NCBI GenBank assembly: GCA_041395165.1
Contig: JAWLBA010000011.1
Coordinates: 1-47,985, forward strand
DNA from: JAIBCM01 sp041395165
Lineage (GTDB): Bacteria > Verrucomicrobiota > Verrucomicrobiia > JADLBR01 > JAIBCM01
Direction: 5' to 3'
Length of the DNA stretch: 47,985 nt
Under the pieces are notes generated by a model. It worked only from the letters and a program-made list of their open reading frames with translations, did not search any database and was not told the origin of the DNA. Both the position numbers and the translations under genes were made by a program. Positions 18,248-26,650 of this stretch are shown here, one piece after another (within the stretch, counting starts at the first letter, position 1; each line of letters begins with the position of its first letter).

Positions 18248-18901
18248 ATGAAAATTTTATCCATTTCTCTTTTATTTTCAGCACTCTGTGTATTACCCCT
18301 TTTCGCTCAAAACAATCCCGCACAACGTGAAGATGCTCGTATGGAACGAGAAAAAGTGCTTCGCGCTGCTGATCAGTTGGAGGTTCTATTACCTCAACTG
18401 GATTCCTTGAAAAATGAGGTGCAAACCTTAAAAACGCAAGTAGATCGGTTGCAGTTGGAAAATGTAGCATTGAAAAAAAGCTTAGGCGAGTTGGAAGCTT
18501 CACGAACAAAAGAAAGAGATGCCCTCCTCGATGAGGTCAGTAAAATTATGGCGGAATCTAAATCCACCAAACCCGCTCTTAAAACAGAAGCTAAGTCCTC
18601 GACTAATATCACAGCAAAACCAACTCCTCTTGCCACCAAACCCGTAACGCTCTCAACCACCAATCAACCTGCTCAAGAGCAAGTAGGTTACGAACATGTC
18701 GTAGGCTCAGGCCAAACAGTTTCTTCGATCGCAAAAGCTTTTAATGAAGCGGGTATCAAAGTCACTGTGAAAGATATTATCCAAGCCAATCATTTAGATG
18801 CCGATGCAAAAGTTCGAATTGGCCAAAAACTTTTTATTCTAAAAAATAGTCTCCTGGTAAAAAAGGGGAGAAAGTTTTTTATCTCGGTCCTACTACTTTA
18901 A
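18248..18901 (+). CDS. Secreted coiled-coil protein with C-terminal LysM domain
   Basis: A signal peptide (MKILSISLLFSALCVLPLFA, cleavage near residue 20) is followed by a long coiled coil (about 30-100), a Thr/Lys/Pro linker and one LysM domain (about 152-200, from YEHVVGSGQTVSSIAKAF to GQKLFILK). LysM binds peptidoglycan, so it is probably a periplasmic or surface protein attached to the wall. The final 15 residues (SLLVKKGRKFFISVLLL) are atypical. One extra base at about 18838 would give KLFIPKK and a stop at 18849, exactly before a terminator hairpin, so the listed end may be an artefact of a one-base loss. It overlaps the convergent gene by 23 bp as written. Confidence 0.75.
   Translation: MKILSISLLFSALCVLPLFAQNNPAQREDARMEREKVLRAADQLEVLLPQLDSLKNEVQTLKTQVDRLQLENVALKKSLGELEASRTKERDALLDEVSKIMAESKSTKPALKTEAKSSTNITAKPTPLATKPVTLSTTNQPAQEQVGYEHVVGSGQTVSSIAKAFNEAGIKVTVKDIIQANHLDADAKVRIGQKLFILKNSLLVKKGRKFFISVLLL
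18850..18880 (+). terminator. Rho-independent terminator of the LysM gene
   Basis: TCTCC (850-854) pairs with GGAGA (867-871) around an A-rich loop, followed by AAGTTTTTT. Its placement immediately after the suspected true stop at 18849, inside the annotated frame, supports a one-base loss in the LysM gene. Confidence 0.5.
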
Positions 18902-20599
18902 ATTTTCGTTTCCCTTTTATTTTAGGATCTTGATACATAAAACTGCCCATGGTAATCGTTCGCCTTTTTTGAGTCACCGGAATAGAACCAGACATGGCAC
19001 GAATACGCTGCGTTACCGGAATTTGAAGCCCTACTGTTGCCACGAAATTAGAATTAATGAAATAGCCTTGTGCTGGTCTTTTACCTTTTTGAAATACCAA
19101 TACATTATCTTGATAGCCTTCATGATACATTGCCCTAACACGACCCGGCAATTTTTTAGGTAATCCTGTGATCTCCTGTGAGTTAGTATAATCGGGGCCC
19201 AACAAAACCCTTACGCTCTGTTTTTGAGTTAAAATAAGATCCAAATTCCCATCATAATTTAAATCACCGGAAGCTCGAATATGACCCATTCGAAAAGAAA
19301 TAGGAATTTGTTTTTCTTCCTGAACTTCATTTTGGATTAACAACGGATCCACCCAATAACGAGCTATTTTAAACTGTTTACCTTTACAAAAAACTAAACT
19401 ATTAAAAACCCCTAAACTATTTCCCAATAGAGTTTTTTGAACTTTAAACGAGCCCGGAAACAGCCAATCTGCTGGTAAAGCGATATCGATAATTTCTTCT
19501 AATTCGTCGTGATCAACATTTAGTATCGCTGCTTGAGCCATGGTTTGTTCATCATCTTCAGCAGATAACCAATTGGGCTTCTTTCCTTTACAGTAAACTA
19601 AAATATCGCCACATCCATCACCCGTAAAATCTCCCGAATTATAAACTCCACCATTAACAATAAAATTGCCTCCATTTGAGTTGGTTAACAACTCAAAAGA
19701 AAAAGCCTGGACACGATTATTTTTATAATCGCAAACATACAATTTATCTCGTTGAGGATTAACCGTCAAACCCGCTGGATCTTTAAATTGAGTAGGGTAA
19801 TTTCCGTAAGCGCCAAACTGCGTCAAATAATTAGTCGGCGTATAAAGATGAATCGTATTAAAATATTCTATCGAACCAATAAGAAAACCGCCCTGATAAA
19901 AGGTTAAATCATACAAAACCGATTTTTTAGAAATAATATCTTGTTCATGACTTTCAGACTTAGTTAAAATTTCGCTTAATAAATTCCCTTGGAAATCATA
20001 ATTTTGAACCCAATTCTCTTTATTCTTACGACAGCTCATCGCCCAACCCCTTCTGGATTCACAGCCAATCCCCAAATATCGGATCCAGGAAAAACAAAAT
20101 TCGTTAAAAAACCTCCCACACTATTAAACTTAACCACCCGCTCATTATGCCAATCCACTACATAAACATTTTCCGATTCACCAATGGCAATTTGTCGTGG
20201 ACAATAAAGCTCACCCTCCCCATTTCCTGTGGAACCAAACTTTTGCATATATTGAAAATCTTTATTAAACACATGCACACAATTAGCTTCGATATCCGTC
20301 ACATAAATATTCCCCAATCGCCCAATGGCCAAAGCATAAGGTCTTACAAAATTAGTGCTGCTAAACTCTGCTAAATATATCCCATTACTCACAAAAACCT
20401 GAATACGCTTCTCGTCCAAAACATAAATGCGATCTGATAAATCTATCGCTACATCTTTAGGACCTACAAATTCCCCTTTGTTAGAGCCTTGCTTGCCAAA
20501 TTGAAAAAGAAATTTAGGTTTTAGAGTTAGAGATTTCGCCAAAACTCCTTCAGACGACCCCAACAAAAAAAGCCCCATAAGCAAAAATAACATTTTCAT
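18879..20599 (-). CDS. Secreted NHL-repeat / FG-GAP beta-propeller protein, one frameshift
   Basis: The first frame (20599-20036) starts MKMLFLLMGLFLLGSSEGVLA, a Sec signal, then NHL propeller repeats (GEFVGPKDVAIDLSDRIYVLD, RPYALAIGRLGNIYVTD, CPRQIAIGESENVYVVD, IWGLAVNPEG). The second frame (to 18879) continues NWVQNYDFQGNLL, another NHL blade (DPAGLTVNPQRDKLYVCDYKNNRVQAF) and two FG-GAP/VCBS-like calcium loops (SGDFTGDGCGDILVY, SGDLNYDGNLDLIL). The frames must join near 20040-20060, beside AAGGGG and TTGGG runs, so one indel separates them. Joined length is about 560 residues. Predicted extracytoplasmic beta-propeller for binding, ligand unknown. Convergent with the LysM gene. Confidence 0.7.
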
Positions 20600-20641
20600 A
20601 AGTTAATTGCCCCGTTTTTAAAGGCTACCAAACATTTTTAT

Positions 20642-21574
20642 TTAAATCAACCCTATTTGTTCTAATAAGGCTTTATCCTGATTCGTTTCAGGATTTTCTG
20701 CTGTCAACAGTTTCTCCCCATAAAAAATAGAATTTGCGCCCGCTAAAAAACAAAGCGTTTGCGCTTCTTGCGATAAATGGCGACGCCCTGCCGATAAACG
20801 CACACGCGCTTTCGGAAAAAGAATACGCGTTGCGGCAATCATTCGCACCAAATCCAAACCATCAATTGGCGTTTGATTTTCCAAAGGAGTGCCCGGCATC
20901 GCCATCAAACAATTAATCGGAATGCTCTCAGGTTGCGGATCAAACGAACTCAAAACCTCTAACAAACGAAGTCGATCTTGAACAGTTTCACCCATTCCCA
21001 AAATGCCACCACAACACACCGAAATTCCGGCTTGTTGCACATGTCGAATCGTTTTTAATCGATCTTCAAACGTGTGTGTCGACACAATCTGCGAATAAAA
21101 CTCCGGACTCGTGTCCAAATTATGATTATAAGCGGTCAACCCCGCATCTTTTAATGCTTGCGCCGCGCCTTCCGAAAGCTCACCCAGCGTCACGCACACT
21201 TCCATTCCCAATTTGCTCACCTCGCGAACTGTTTCCAGCACCGATTCAAATTTCTTTTCTCCCTCGCGCACGCCTTTCCATGCCGCCCCCATACAAAATC
21301 GCGTTGCCCCCTGCTCCTTGGCCTCGCGCGCTAGGGGTAAGACCTCTTCCACCGACATCAATCGCTCCGCCTCGAGCCCCGTTTGATAACGAGCACTTTG
21401 CGCGCAATAAGCACAATCTTCGCTACAACCTCCTGTTTTAATGCTTAACAAACGACAAAGTTGAATTTCGTCTTTAGGCCAATGCTCACGATAAATTTTT
21501 CGCGCGTGATCAATTAATTCTAAAAGTGGCAATTCGTAAACCGATTGAATCTCCGACAAGGTCCAAACCTTCAT
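20642..21574 (-). CDS. bioB: Biotin synthase
   Basis: Radical-SAM enzyme converting dethiobiotin to biotin (EC 2.8.1.6). 310 residues from the ATG at 21574 (a GTG one codon earlier is possible). The radical-SAM cysteines are C50, C54 and C57 in GGCSEDCAYCAQS; other family blocks are CMGAAWKG, AYNHNLDTSPEFY, CCGGILGMGE and the C-terminal SAGRRHLSQEAQ. The start overlaps the stop of the upstream deaminase gene (TGATG), so translation is coupled. No other biotin genes are in the window, and I see no BirA operator because the gene has no promoter of its own here. Confidence 0.96.
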   Translation of the reverse strand: MKVWTLSEIQSVYELPLLELIDHARKIYREHWPKDEIQLCRLLSIKTGGCSEDCAYCAQSARYQTGLEAERLMSVEEVLPLAREAKEQGATRFCMGAAWKGVREGEKKFESVLETVREVSKLGMEVCVTLGELSEGAAQALKDAGLTAYNHNLDTSPEFYSQIVSTHTFEDRLKTIRHVQQAGISVCCGGILGMGETVQDRLRLLEVLSSFDPQPESIPINCLMAMPGTPLENQTPIDGLDLVRMIAATRILFPKARVRLSAGRRHLSQEAQTLCFLAGANSIFYGEKLLTAENPETNQDKALLEQIGLI

Positions 21575-22011
21575 CACTCCCCTATGTCCTCATTCCACAA
21601 CTCAGAATTTTCGCGAATGAAAGTCTCCATCATTTCAATACAAGTTGGATCTTGCACAACATCGACCATTACCCCTCGCGAACGCAAAAGCTCTTCCTCG
21701 CCCATAAACGTCTTATTTTCACCCACAACAACCTTGGGAATGCCATAGAGCAAAATCGCACCACTGCACATTGGACAAGGCGATAATGTTGTATATAAAA
21801 CCGATTCACGATAAACCTTGGCCGATTGCCGTCCCGCATTTTCCAAAGCATTCATCTCACCATGATGAATCGCGCTGCCTTCCTGTACACGGCGATTATG
21901 ACCTCGCCCAATAATTTTCCCTTCATGCACCAAAACCGAGCCAATCGGAATACCTTTTTCTTGTTTACCTTTTTGGGCTTCATCAATGGCTGCTTGTAAA
22001 AATGGATCCAT
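21574..22011 (-). CDS. Cytosine deaminase, yeast Fcy1-type (CDA-fold nucleobase deaminase)
   Basis: 145 residues with the zinc motifs HGE (H50, E52) and PCPMC (C79, C82). Generic annotation would call it TadA/nucleoside deaminase, but the whole sequence follows yeast cytosine deaminase: GRGHNRR with GSAIHHGEMNALENAGR, KVYRESVLYTTLSPC, GAILLYGIPKVVVGENKTF (Phe102, matching the substrate-ring Phe), and the C-terminal ELWNEDIGE (Trp139 and Asp142, matching the yeast residues that recognise cytosine). Expected reaction: cytosine + H2O to uracil + NH3. The tRNA-recognition features of TadA are not apparent. It lies between nirA (20 bp upstream) and bioB (overlapping). Confidence 0.8.
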   Translation of the reverse strand: MDPFLQAAIDEAQKGKQEKGIPIGSVLVHEGKIIGRGHNRRVQEGSAIHHGEMNALENAGRQSAKVYRESVLYTTLSPCPMCSGAILLYGIPKVVVGENKTFMGEEELLRSRGVMVDVVQDPTCIEMMETFIRENSELWNEDIGE

Positions 22012-22031
22012 ATATAATTGTTATTCTAATG

Positions 22032-23648
22032 CTATCCCAAAGTCGCTGTCCACTCTTCTCGAGGCGTGCGAGAACAAAAATCGGCAAACGACTCGCCTGA
22101 ATTGCGCTTGTCTTGATAATAGCGCAAAACCTTTTCGATTACATTATGAATTTCCGTGCTCAAAACTTTGCCTTTCACCAATTGATTAAAACGGGCGTCA
22201 CGTCCCACTTTACCTCCTAAAAACATATCAAAACATTCTGTAGAAACACCGCTCACTTTTGTCATTCCACCACGAAAACCGATATCGGCAATTTGATGTT
22301 GACCACAAGAACTTGGGCAACCGCTAAAATGAATGCGAATTTTTTCATCATAAAACGCGCACTGTTTTTCCAGTTGAGCGACCAATTCAATCATACGATT
22401 TTTTGTTTCGGCAATTGCCAAATTACAAAATTCAATGCCCGTGCACGACACACAACCTTGTCGAAAATTACTGGGATTCCAGGATAGCCCAAGAGATTCG
22501 ATCTCTTTTTTCAAAGGTTCAACATTAACTTGAGGCACATTGAGAATAATCAAATTTTGCTTATTCGTCGTACGAATCGCATCTTGAGCCGGCTTACAAT
22601 AACGTCGCGCAAGATCGGCAATGGCTTTGAGTTGATGAAAACGCGCACGCCCTCCAGCAAAGCTAATGCCCACATAATACAAATCGGACTGTTTTTGTGC
22701 ACAAACCGCTAAATGATCACTTTCCGGATCATGAGGAAAATCAAATTCAGTGTGTCGATCGAATTGTTTGCCCGATAATCGTTCCAATTCCGCTACCACT
22801 TTATCCACACCCCAATCAGCCACTAAAAATTTAAAGCGCGCCTTATTGCGAGCATGACGATAACCGTAGTCGCGATAAATCACGGAAATATAATGCGCCA
22901 CAGTTAACACTTCTTCTTCAGGAATAAAAATAGGCAACGTCTTTGCCAAATGAGGAGCCGAAGAAAGTCCGCCGCCCACTTTTAGGCCAAATCCCACCTC
23001 TTTTTTCCCATTAACGGTTCGTTCCAATCCAAAAAACCCTGCGCAATTAATATCGGGTTGTGCGCAATGAATACGGCAGCCTGAAATCGAAATTTTATAT
23101 TTACGCGGCAAATTGGAAAACTCGCGATTATCCGTCAAATGCTGACTAATCGCATGCAAATAAGGCGTCGCATCAATAATTTCTTCATGATCAATTCCTG
23201 CTACGGGACAACCTACCACATTGCGCGTGTCATCACCACAAGCACCCGATGTGGTAATGCCAACTGCCTTCAATCGCGTAAAGATATCAGTAAAATGCTC
23301 AATTCGCAACCAATGCATTTGAAATGTTTGTCGCGTGGTAATATCAGCAATACCATGCCCATATTGCTCTGCCAAATCAGCAATCACGTCCAATTGTGCG
23401 GCATTTAATTGTCCACCAGGAATTTTGGTGCGCAACATAAAATAACCACTGTCCTTAGGACGTTGACGATAAACGCCAAACCATTTCAAACGATCAAAAT
23501 CGTCTTCCGGAATACTCGCAAACCCCGTTTCAGCATAACGCGCAATATCCGATAAAACATCCAAACCATCCTTCGCCACTTTCAGCTTCTCCATAGGAGT
23601 TTCACCAGGAGTGAAATTGCGAGGTGTCGATAAAGGCACAGAATTCAT
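22032..23648 (-). CDS. nirA: Ferredoxin-dependent nitrite/sulfite reductase (NirA-type)
   Basis: 538 residues with the two-fold ferredoxin-like and siroheme domain layout of assimilatory nitrite/sulfite reductases. The [4Fe-4S]-siroheme ligands are C402 and C408 (SCTGIEFCNLA) and C444 and C448 (GCPSSCGQ). Substrate-side basic residues occur in TTRQTFQMHW and CRIHCAQPD. The CTGIEFC form is closer to nitrite reductases than to sulfite reductases, but I cannot settle the substrate from sequence. First gene of a probable nirA-deaminase-bioB unit, which would put ammonia-yielding steps together. Start chosen at 23648; a second Met at residue 19 is an alternative. Confidence 0.9.
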   Translation of the reverse strand: MNSVPLSTPRNFTPGETPMEKLKVAKDGLDVLSDIARYAETGFASIPEDDFDRLKWFGVYRQRPKDSGYFMLRTKIPGGQLNAAQLDVIADLAEQYGHGIADITTRQTFQMHWLRIEHFTDIFTRLKAVGITTSGACGDDTRNVVGCPVAGIDHEEIIDATPYLHAISQHLTDNREFSNLPRKYKISISGCRIHCAQPDINCAGFFGLERTVNGKKEVGFGLKVGGGLSSAPHLAKTLPIFIPEEEVLTVAHYISVIYRDYGYRHARNKARFKFLVADWGVDKVVAELERLSGKQFDRHTEFDFPHDPESDHLAVCAQKQSDLYYVGISFAGGRARFHQLKAIADLARRYCKPAQDAIRTTNKQNLIILNVPQVNVEPLKKEIESLGLSWNPSNFRQGCVSCTGIEFCNLAIAETKNRMIELVAQLEKQCAFYDEKIRIHFSGCPSSCGQHQIADIGFRGGMTKVSGVSTECFDMFLGGKVGRDARFNQLVKGKVLSTEIHNVIEKVLRYYQDKRNSGESFADFCSRTPREEWTATLG

Positions 23649-23709
23649 ACGTCTCTAGAGTTTTATAAACAAGATTTTAAGTTTTTCAATCCCAACCGCA
23701 GAAACCTGG

Positions 23710-23805
23710 TTAGGAAACCGTTTTGGTTTTGGCTTTGATCTTTTTACGTTTCTCGTGGAGCTTACGTCGTTTGCGTTTAATGATTTTATTATATTGTTTA
23801 CCCAT
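23710..23805 (-). CDS. 31-residue basic protein, AURKAIP1/COX24 (mS38/bS22-like) type
   Basis: A complete small gene on the minus strand: MGKQYNKIIKRKRRKLHEKR at the start, ending AKTKTVS, with 17 Lys/Arg in 31 residues. The pattern matches the COX24_C/AURKAIP1 domain, whose mitochondrial member is ribosomal protein mS38; short bacterial relatives sit in the small subunit near the decoding centre in some phyla. The role as a ribosomal protein is inferred from family. I recall such free-standing mini-proteins from Verrucomicrobia and Bacteroidetes genomes. It is divergent from the FtsB-like gene; 61 bp separate its stop from the nirA start. Confidence 0.75.
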   Translation of the reverse strand: MGKQYNKIIKRKRRKLHEKRKKIKAKTKTVS

Positions 23806-23862
23806 AAATGAAAGCAAGCATAAGAAAAAAGTAACGGCCATTTGTCAAGAACAACCTGAAAT

Positions 23863-23887
23863 GAAGATTGATTCTCAATCAATCTTC
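23863..23887. promoter_or_regulatory. Perfect 11-bp inverted repeat between divergent starts
   Basis: GAAGATTGATT (23863-23873), spacer CTC, AATCAATCTTC (23877-23887): a perfect dyad. It lies 17 bp before the FtsB-like start and 57 bp before the COX24-type start, in a 99-bp shared upstream region. No T-run follows on either strand, so an operator or 5'-UTR hairpin is more likely than a terminator. Confidence 0.4.
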
Positions 23888-23904
23888 TGCTAGAACAACT
23901 AGCC

Positions 23905-24312
23905 ATGCGCATCAACTCCCAACTCCTTCGCCCTGCTGCTATGCCTGGGGCCAAGCGCTCGCGCCCGCGCTCTTTTTGGAGTTGGCTAAGCCAGATTACT
24001 CAAATTCTTATCTTTCTCGCTGCTGGCATTTTGATTTATCTCTTTTTTGTTCCTTCCTTCGATAAATCGCGCGAATTAAAACGCGATCTCGCCAATTACG
24101 ACATTGAAATTGATCGTGAAAAAAACCGTAATGAAGTGCTTTATCAAGAAGCCGATTCATTAAATCACGACACCGATGCGATTGAACGTTTGGCGCGAGA
24201 TCGACTGAATTTAGCGCGAGAAGATGAACTGGTTTTTCGATTTGAGCCTTACGAAAAACAAAAAGCGACTTCACCCGACATCACAACATCTCGTCAACAA
24301 CCCGTTTGGTAA
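23905..24312 (+). CDS. Septum formation initiator family protein (FtsB/DivIC-like)
   Basis: 135 residues: a short basic cytoplasmic N-terminus, one membrane segment (about 32-50, ILIFLAAGILIYLFFVP), then a coiled coil (about 55-95) and the typical end IERLARDRLNLAREDELVFRFEP. FtsB/DivIC proteins form the FtsQBL divisome subcomplex in the inner membrane and periplasm. ftsL and ftsQ are not adjacent, which is common for ftsB. The C-terminal 32 bp overlap the convergent amidase gene. Confidence 0.85.
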   Translation: MRINSQLLRPAAMPGAKRSRPRSFWSWLSQITQILIFLAAGILIYLFFVPSFDKSRELKRDLANYDIEIDREKNRNEVLYQEADSLNHDTDAIERLARDRLNLAREDELVFRFEPYEKQKATSPDITTSRQQPVW

Positions 24313-25198
24313 TTTGCCCGTAGGCATCGATGCGACGATCGCGGAAAAAGGGCCAATGCGTTCGAGTAAAATCCACTTTCGCTAAATCCACCTCTGCCAC
24401 CAGCACTTCTTCTTTTTGTTGCGAAGCTTTTTTCAAAATTGTGCCTTGCGTGTCAGCCACAAAACTTTGGCCCCAAAATTCAATGCCTTGCTGATCGTTA
24501 TCGTCTTTTAATTTTTCGTGACCAATTCGATTGGCTACCGCAACGTAGCAACCGTTTGCCACCGCATGAGCGCGTTGAATAGTTTCCCACGCTTGATGCT
24601 GCGCCTCACCATATTCCGCTTTTTCCTGAGGATGCCAACCAATCGCCGTAGGATAAAATAAAATTTCTGCTCCTTGCAAAGCCGTCAAACGCGCCGCCTC
24701 CGGATACCACTGATCCCAACAAATTAAAACACCAATCTTGCCATAACGCGTTTGCCACGCGCGAAAACCCAGATCGCCCGGAGTGAAATAAAATTTTTCG
24801 TAATAACGCGGATCATCAGGAATATGCATTTTGCGATATCGCCCAAGCAAAGAACCATCCGCATCCACCACAATCGCAGTGTTGTGATAAACTCCAGCCA
24901 TGCGTTGTTCAAAGAGTGAACCGATTAGCACAATTTTTTTTTCTTTAGCCAATTGACAAAATGCTTTCGCACTTGGCCCATCAGGAATGGGCTCTGCCAA
25001 AGCAAAATAATCATGATTTTCTTCCTGACAAAAATAAGGCGAAGCAAAAAGTTCCTGTGTGCAAATGATCTGAGCGCCCTGTTCTGTCGCCTTCCGAATT
25101 AAAGCCAATTGGCGCTCTAAATTATCTGCGGGCTTAGGATCGGCATGCGTTTGAATTAAGCCCACCTTAACTATTCTCGAAGAAGTCGCACCAGCCAT
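24281..25198 (-). CDS. aguB: Carbon-nitrogen hydrolase, N-carbamoylputrescine amidase-like
   Basis: 305 residues of the nitrilase superfamily with the complete Glu-Lys-Cys triad: E49 (CTQELFASPYFCQ), K123 (GRYRKMHIPDDP) and C160 (GVLICWDQWYPE). The text ASPYFCQEE, HIPDDPRYYEKFYFTPGD and FYPTAIGWHP closely fits AguB, which converts N-carbamoylputrescine to putrescine, CO2 and NH3 in the arginine-agmatine route. The agmatine deiminase partner (aguA) is not in the window. It follows the DUF6941 gene with a 3-bp gap, so the two are co-transcribed. Confidence 0.85.
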   Translation of the reverse strand: MAGATSSRIVKVGLIQTHADPKPADNLERQLALIRKATEQGAQIICTQELFASPYFCQEENHDYFALAEPIPDGPSAKAFCQLAKEKKIVLIGSLFEQRMAGVYHNTAIVVDADGSLLGRYRKMHIPDDPRYYEKFYFTPGDLGFRAWQTRYGKIGVLICWDQWYPEAARLTALQGAEILFYPTAIGWHPQEKAEYGEAQHQAWETIQRAHAVANGCYVAVANRIGHEKLKDDNDQQGIEFWGQSFVADTQGTILKKASQQKEEVLVAEVDLAKVDFTRTHWPFFRDRRIDAYGQITKRVVDEML

Positions 25199-25201
25199 AT
25201 A

Positions 25202-25612
25202 TCAAGCCACCGCGCTTTGCTGTTCCAATTTCACGACACACAAAGGATAACGTAATTTTAGATCGTCACCCAAATAAATTTCCACATGGTAAGCGCCGTA
25301 AACATCAAACTGCAATCCAGGAAAAAAATGCACATTCGTTGCGTGCGCTTCCAAATGATTCAACTCAAACGTCACCTGATTTTCGCAAATCACTTTTTCT
25401 TCATCAGGACTCATGATACGCGCTTTTTGTAAAAACTTACCCGCTCCACTGCTCCAACGCGTCCAAAGACAAAACTTCAACAGGCGCACAGGCAGTTGAG
25501 GTGCGAAAATAGCATTAATCACTCCCACCAGAGTCTGTGATCCATTAACTTCCATGCGAACATCTTCACAAGCCATCGAGGCTTGAAGATCGGGAGTAAC
25601 TACTTCTTCCAT
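25202..25612 (-). CDS. DUF6941 family protein
   Basis: 136 residues, no signal peptide or membrane segment. Features of this uncharacterised family are visible: an opening PDLQASMACEDVRMEVNGSQTLVGVINAI, a middle block with HVEIYLGDDLKLRYPL near the end, and an overall all-beta character. I know the family as small beta-sandwich-like proteins scattered in Verrucomicrobia and other phyla; no function is established. It is the upstream partner of the aguB-like gene (3-bp gap). Confidence 0.65.
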   Translation of the reverse strand: MEEVVTPDLQASMACEDVRMEVNGSQTLVGVINAIFAPQLPVRLLKFCLWTRWSSGAGKFLQKARIMSPDEEKVICENQVTFELNHLEAHATNVHFFPGLQFDVYGAYHVEIYLGDDLKLRYPLCVVKLEQQSAVA

Positions 25613-25639
25613 ATTTTTTAATTAAAGAAAAATTCCTTA

Positions 25640-25940
25640 ATACGCAAGCAAACCCTCGCTTCTACCCAGGTTAGAAGCATTTAAATTTGCACACCAGATA
25701 GTCCCAGAAAATAGAGGACCAACTGGCGCTAAGTTGTTTGCCTTTGCGATGCCACACTTGTGGTTTTTTTCACGCTTCAAAAGATTCAACACCAATCGGA
25801 AGGCGAAATGAAACATAGCCTTGTTACACCGCAACTTGGATTCGGTGCTATCTTGTCAATCTTCGCTCGACATTAGATCTACCTGAAACCCATTAATTGA
25901 TTTTTTGGGGAGTTTCTTTTCCGAAACAAATTTTCCGGTG
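25640..25940 (-). mobile_element. Degenerate C-terminal remnant of an ISAs1-like transposase
   Basis: On the minus strand, fragments resemble the end of ISAs1/H-repeat transposases: VDLMSSED (compare the LDVxFxED acidic motif), then FAFRLVLNLLKREKNHKCGI (compare the xxRHIALNLLKxEKxxKxGI block), and in the next frame GKQLSASWSSIFWDYLV (compare KRKxASWxxDYLLxxL). A stop codon and a frameshift interrupt it and there is no N-terminus, so it is dead. I see no flanking terminal repeats. The rest of this 531-bp gene-free interval (25941-26143) has no recognisable feature. Confidence 0.45.
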
Positions 25941-26143
25941 TTCAAACTTAAATGGTGGCCATTACGACCGATCCTCAGAAACTTCATTGAGTATTGGGTT
26001 AACCCGCAAGCCATGGGAACCCAAAAAATCCTAGACTAAGTCTTGTGTCAGGTCGGCAACTAAGACGCCCTCCGTTCAGTTCAATAATAATTGGGCTTTA
26101 AGGCTACTATCTCTTTTTCTCGACTTTTCTTTTCATAAGCGAC

Positions 26144-26635
26144 TCACTTTCGATCAGTGTTCGCTCTCAGGTTCGATATCGCCTCCATCTTTTCTGTGGA
26201 TTGGGGAAGACGCTTAAAAAACTCTTCGGGCATGGCACGAATTAAATCTTCTTGGTCGATTATAGGAATTTCTTCATAAATCCCATCCTCGTCCTTTCTT
26301 AACACAGAGACACCAATGTCGCCACTCTCAAACCAAAGCCACCCATTGAAATCGAAATAAGCAAACCAGTTACTATAAACACTTGGTCGCTCAGTCGAGG
26401 CAATGACTACTTTGCCTCCTGCATTAGCGATCGAATAACGAACAAGTTGCTCCTCATCGATCCATACCGTGATCGTATTCTTCGTTCCAACAGGTTCGTA
26501 AGTTCCTGGCTTTGTTATCAATCCACCTGACCAATTCTCAATCGTCTCAGAACCTGATTTGCGACAGTTTGATATAAGCAAGCTGCTTAATACTAACATA
26601 CACAGCAGAAGAGTCGTTTTTATTTTCTTAGGCAT
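26144..26635 (-). CDS. Small lipoprotein downstream of the RHS gene; candidate immunity protein
   Basis: 163 residues with a lipoprotein signal: MPKKIKTTLLLCMLVLSSLL, then ISNC with the lipobox Cys at residue 24. The mature part is about 140 residues, acidic, rich in aromatic residues (NWFAYFDFNGWLWFESGD), with no family I recognise. It starts 15 bp after the RHS stop on the same strand and must share its transcript. A small gene directly after an RHS gene is the usual position of the cognate immunity gene; a lipid-anchored one would protect the periplasm or envelope. That role is inference from position and topology only. Confidence 0.6.
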   Translation of the reverse strand: MPKKIKTTLLLCMLVLSSLLISNCRKSGSETIENWSGGLITKPGTYEPVGTKNTITVWIDEEQLVRYSIANAGGKVVIASTERPSVYSNWFAYFDFNGWLWFESGDIGVSVLRKDEDGIYEEIPIIDQEDLIRAMPEEFFKRLPQSTEKMEAISNLRANTDRK

Positions 26636-26650
26636 CTTAAAGACAGTTTC

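Noticed and set aside
21574..22011. tRNA adenosine deaminase TadA
   Set aside because: The zinc motifs fit, but the overall sequence and the C-terminal WNEDIGE follow yeast cytosine deaminase instead.
25637..25834. A 65-codon minus-strand frame as an independent small gene
   Set aside because: Its conserved-looking part matches a transposase C-terminus and continues in another frame, so it is a decayed fragment.
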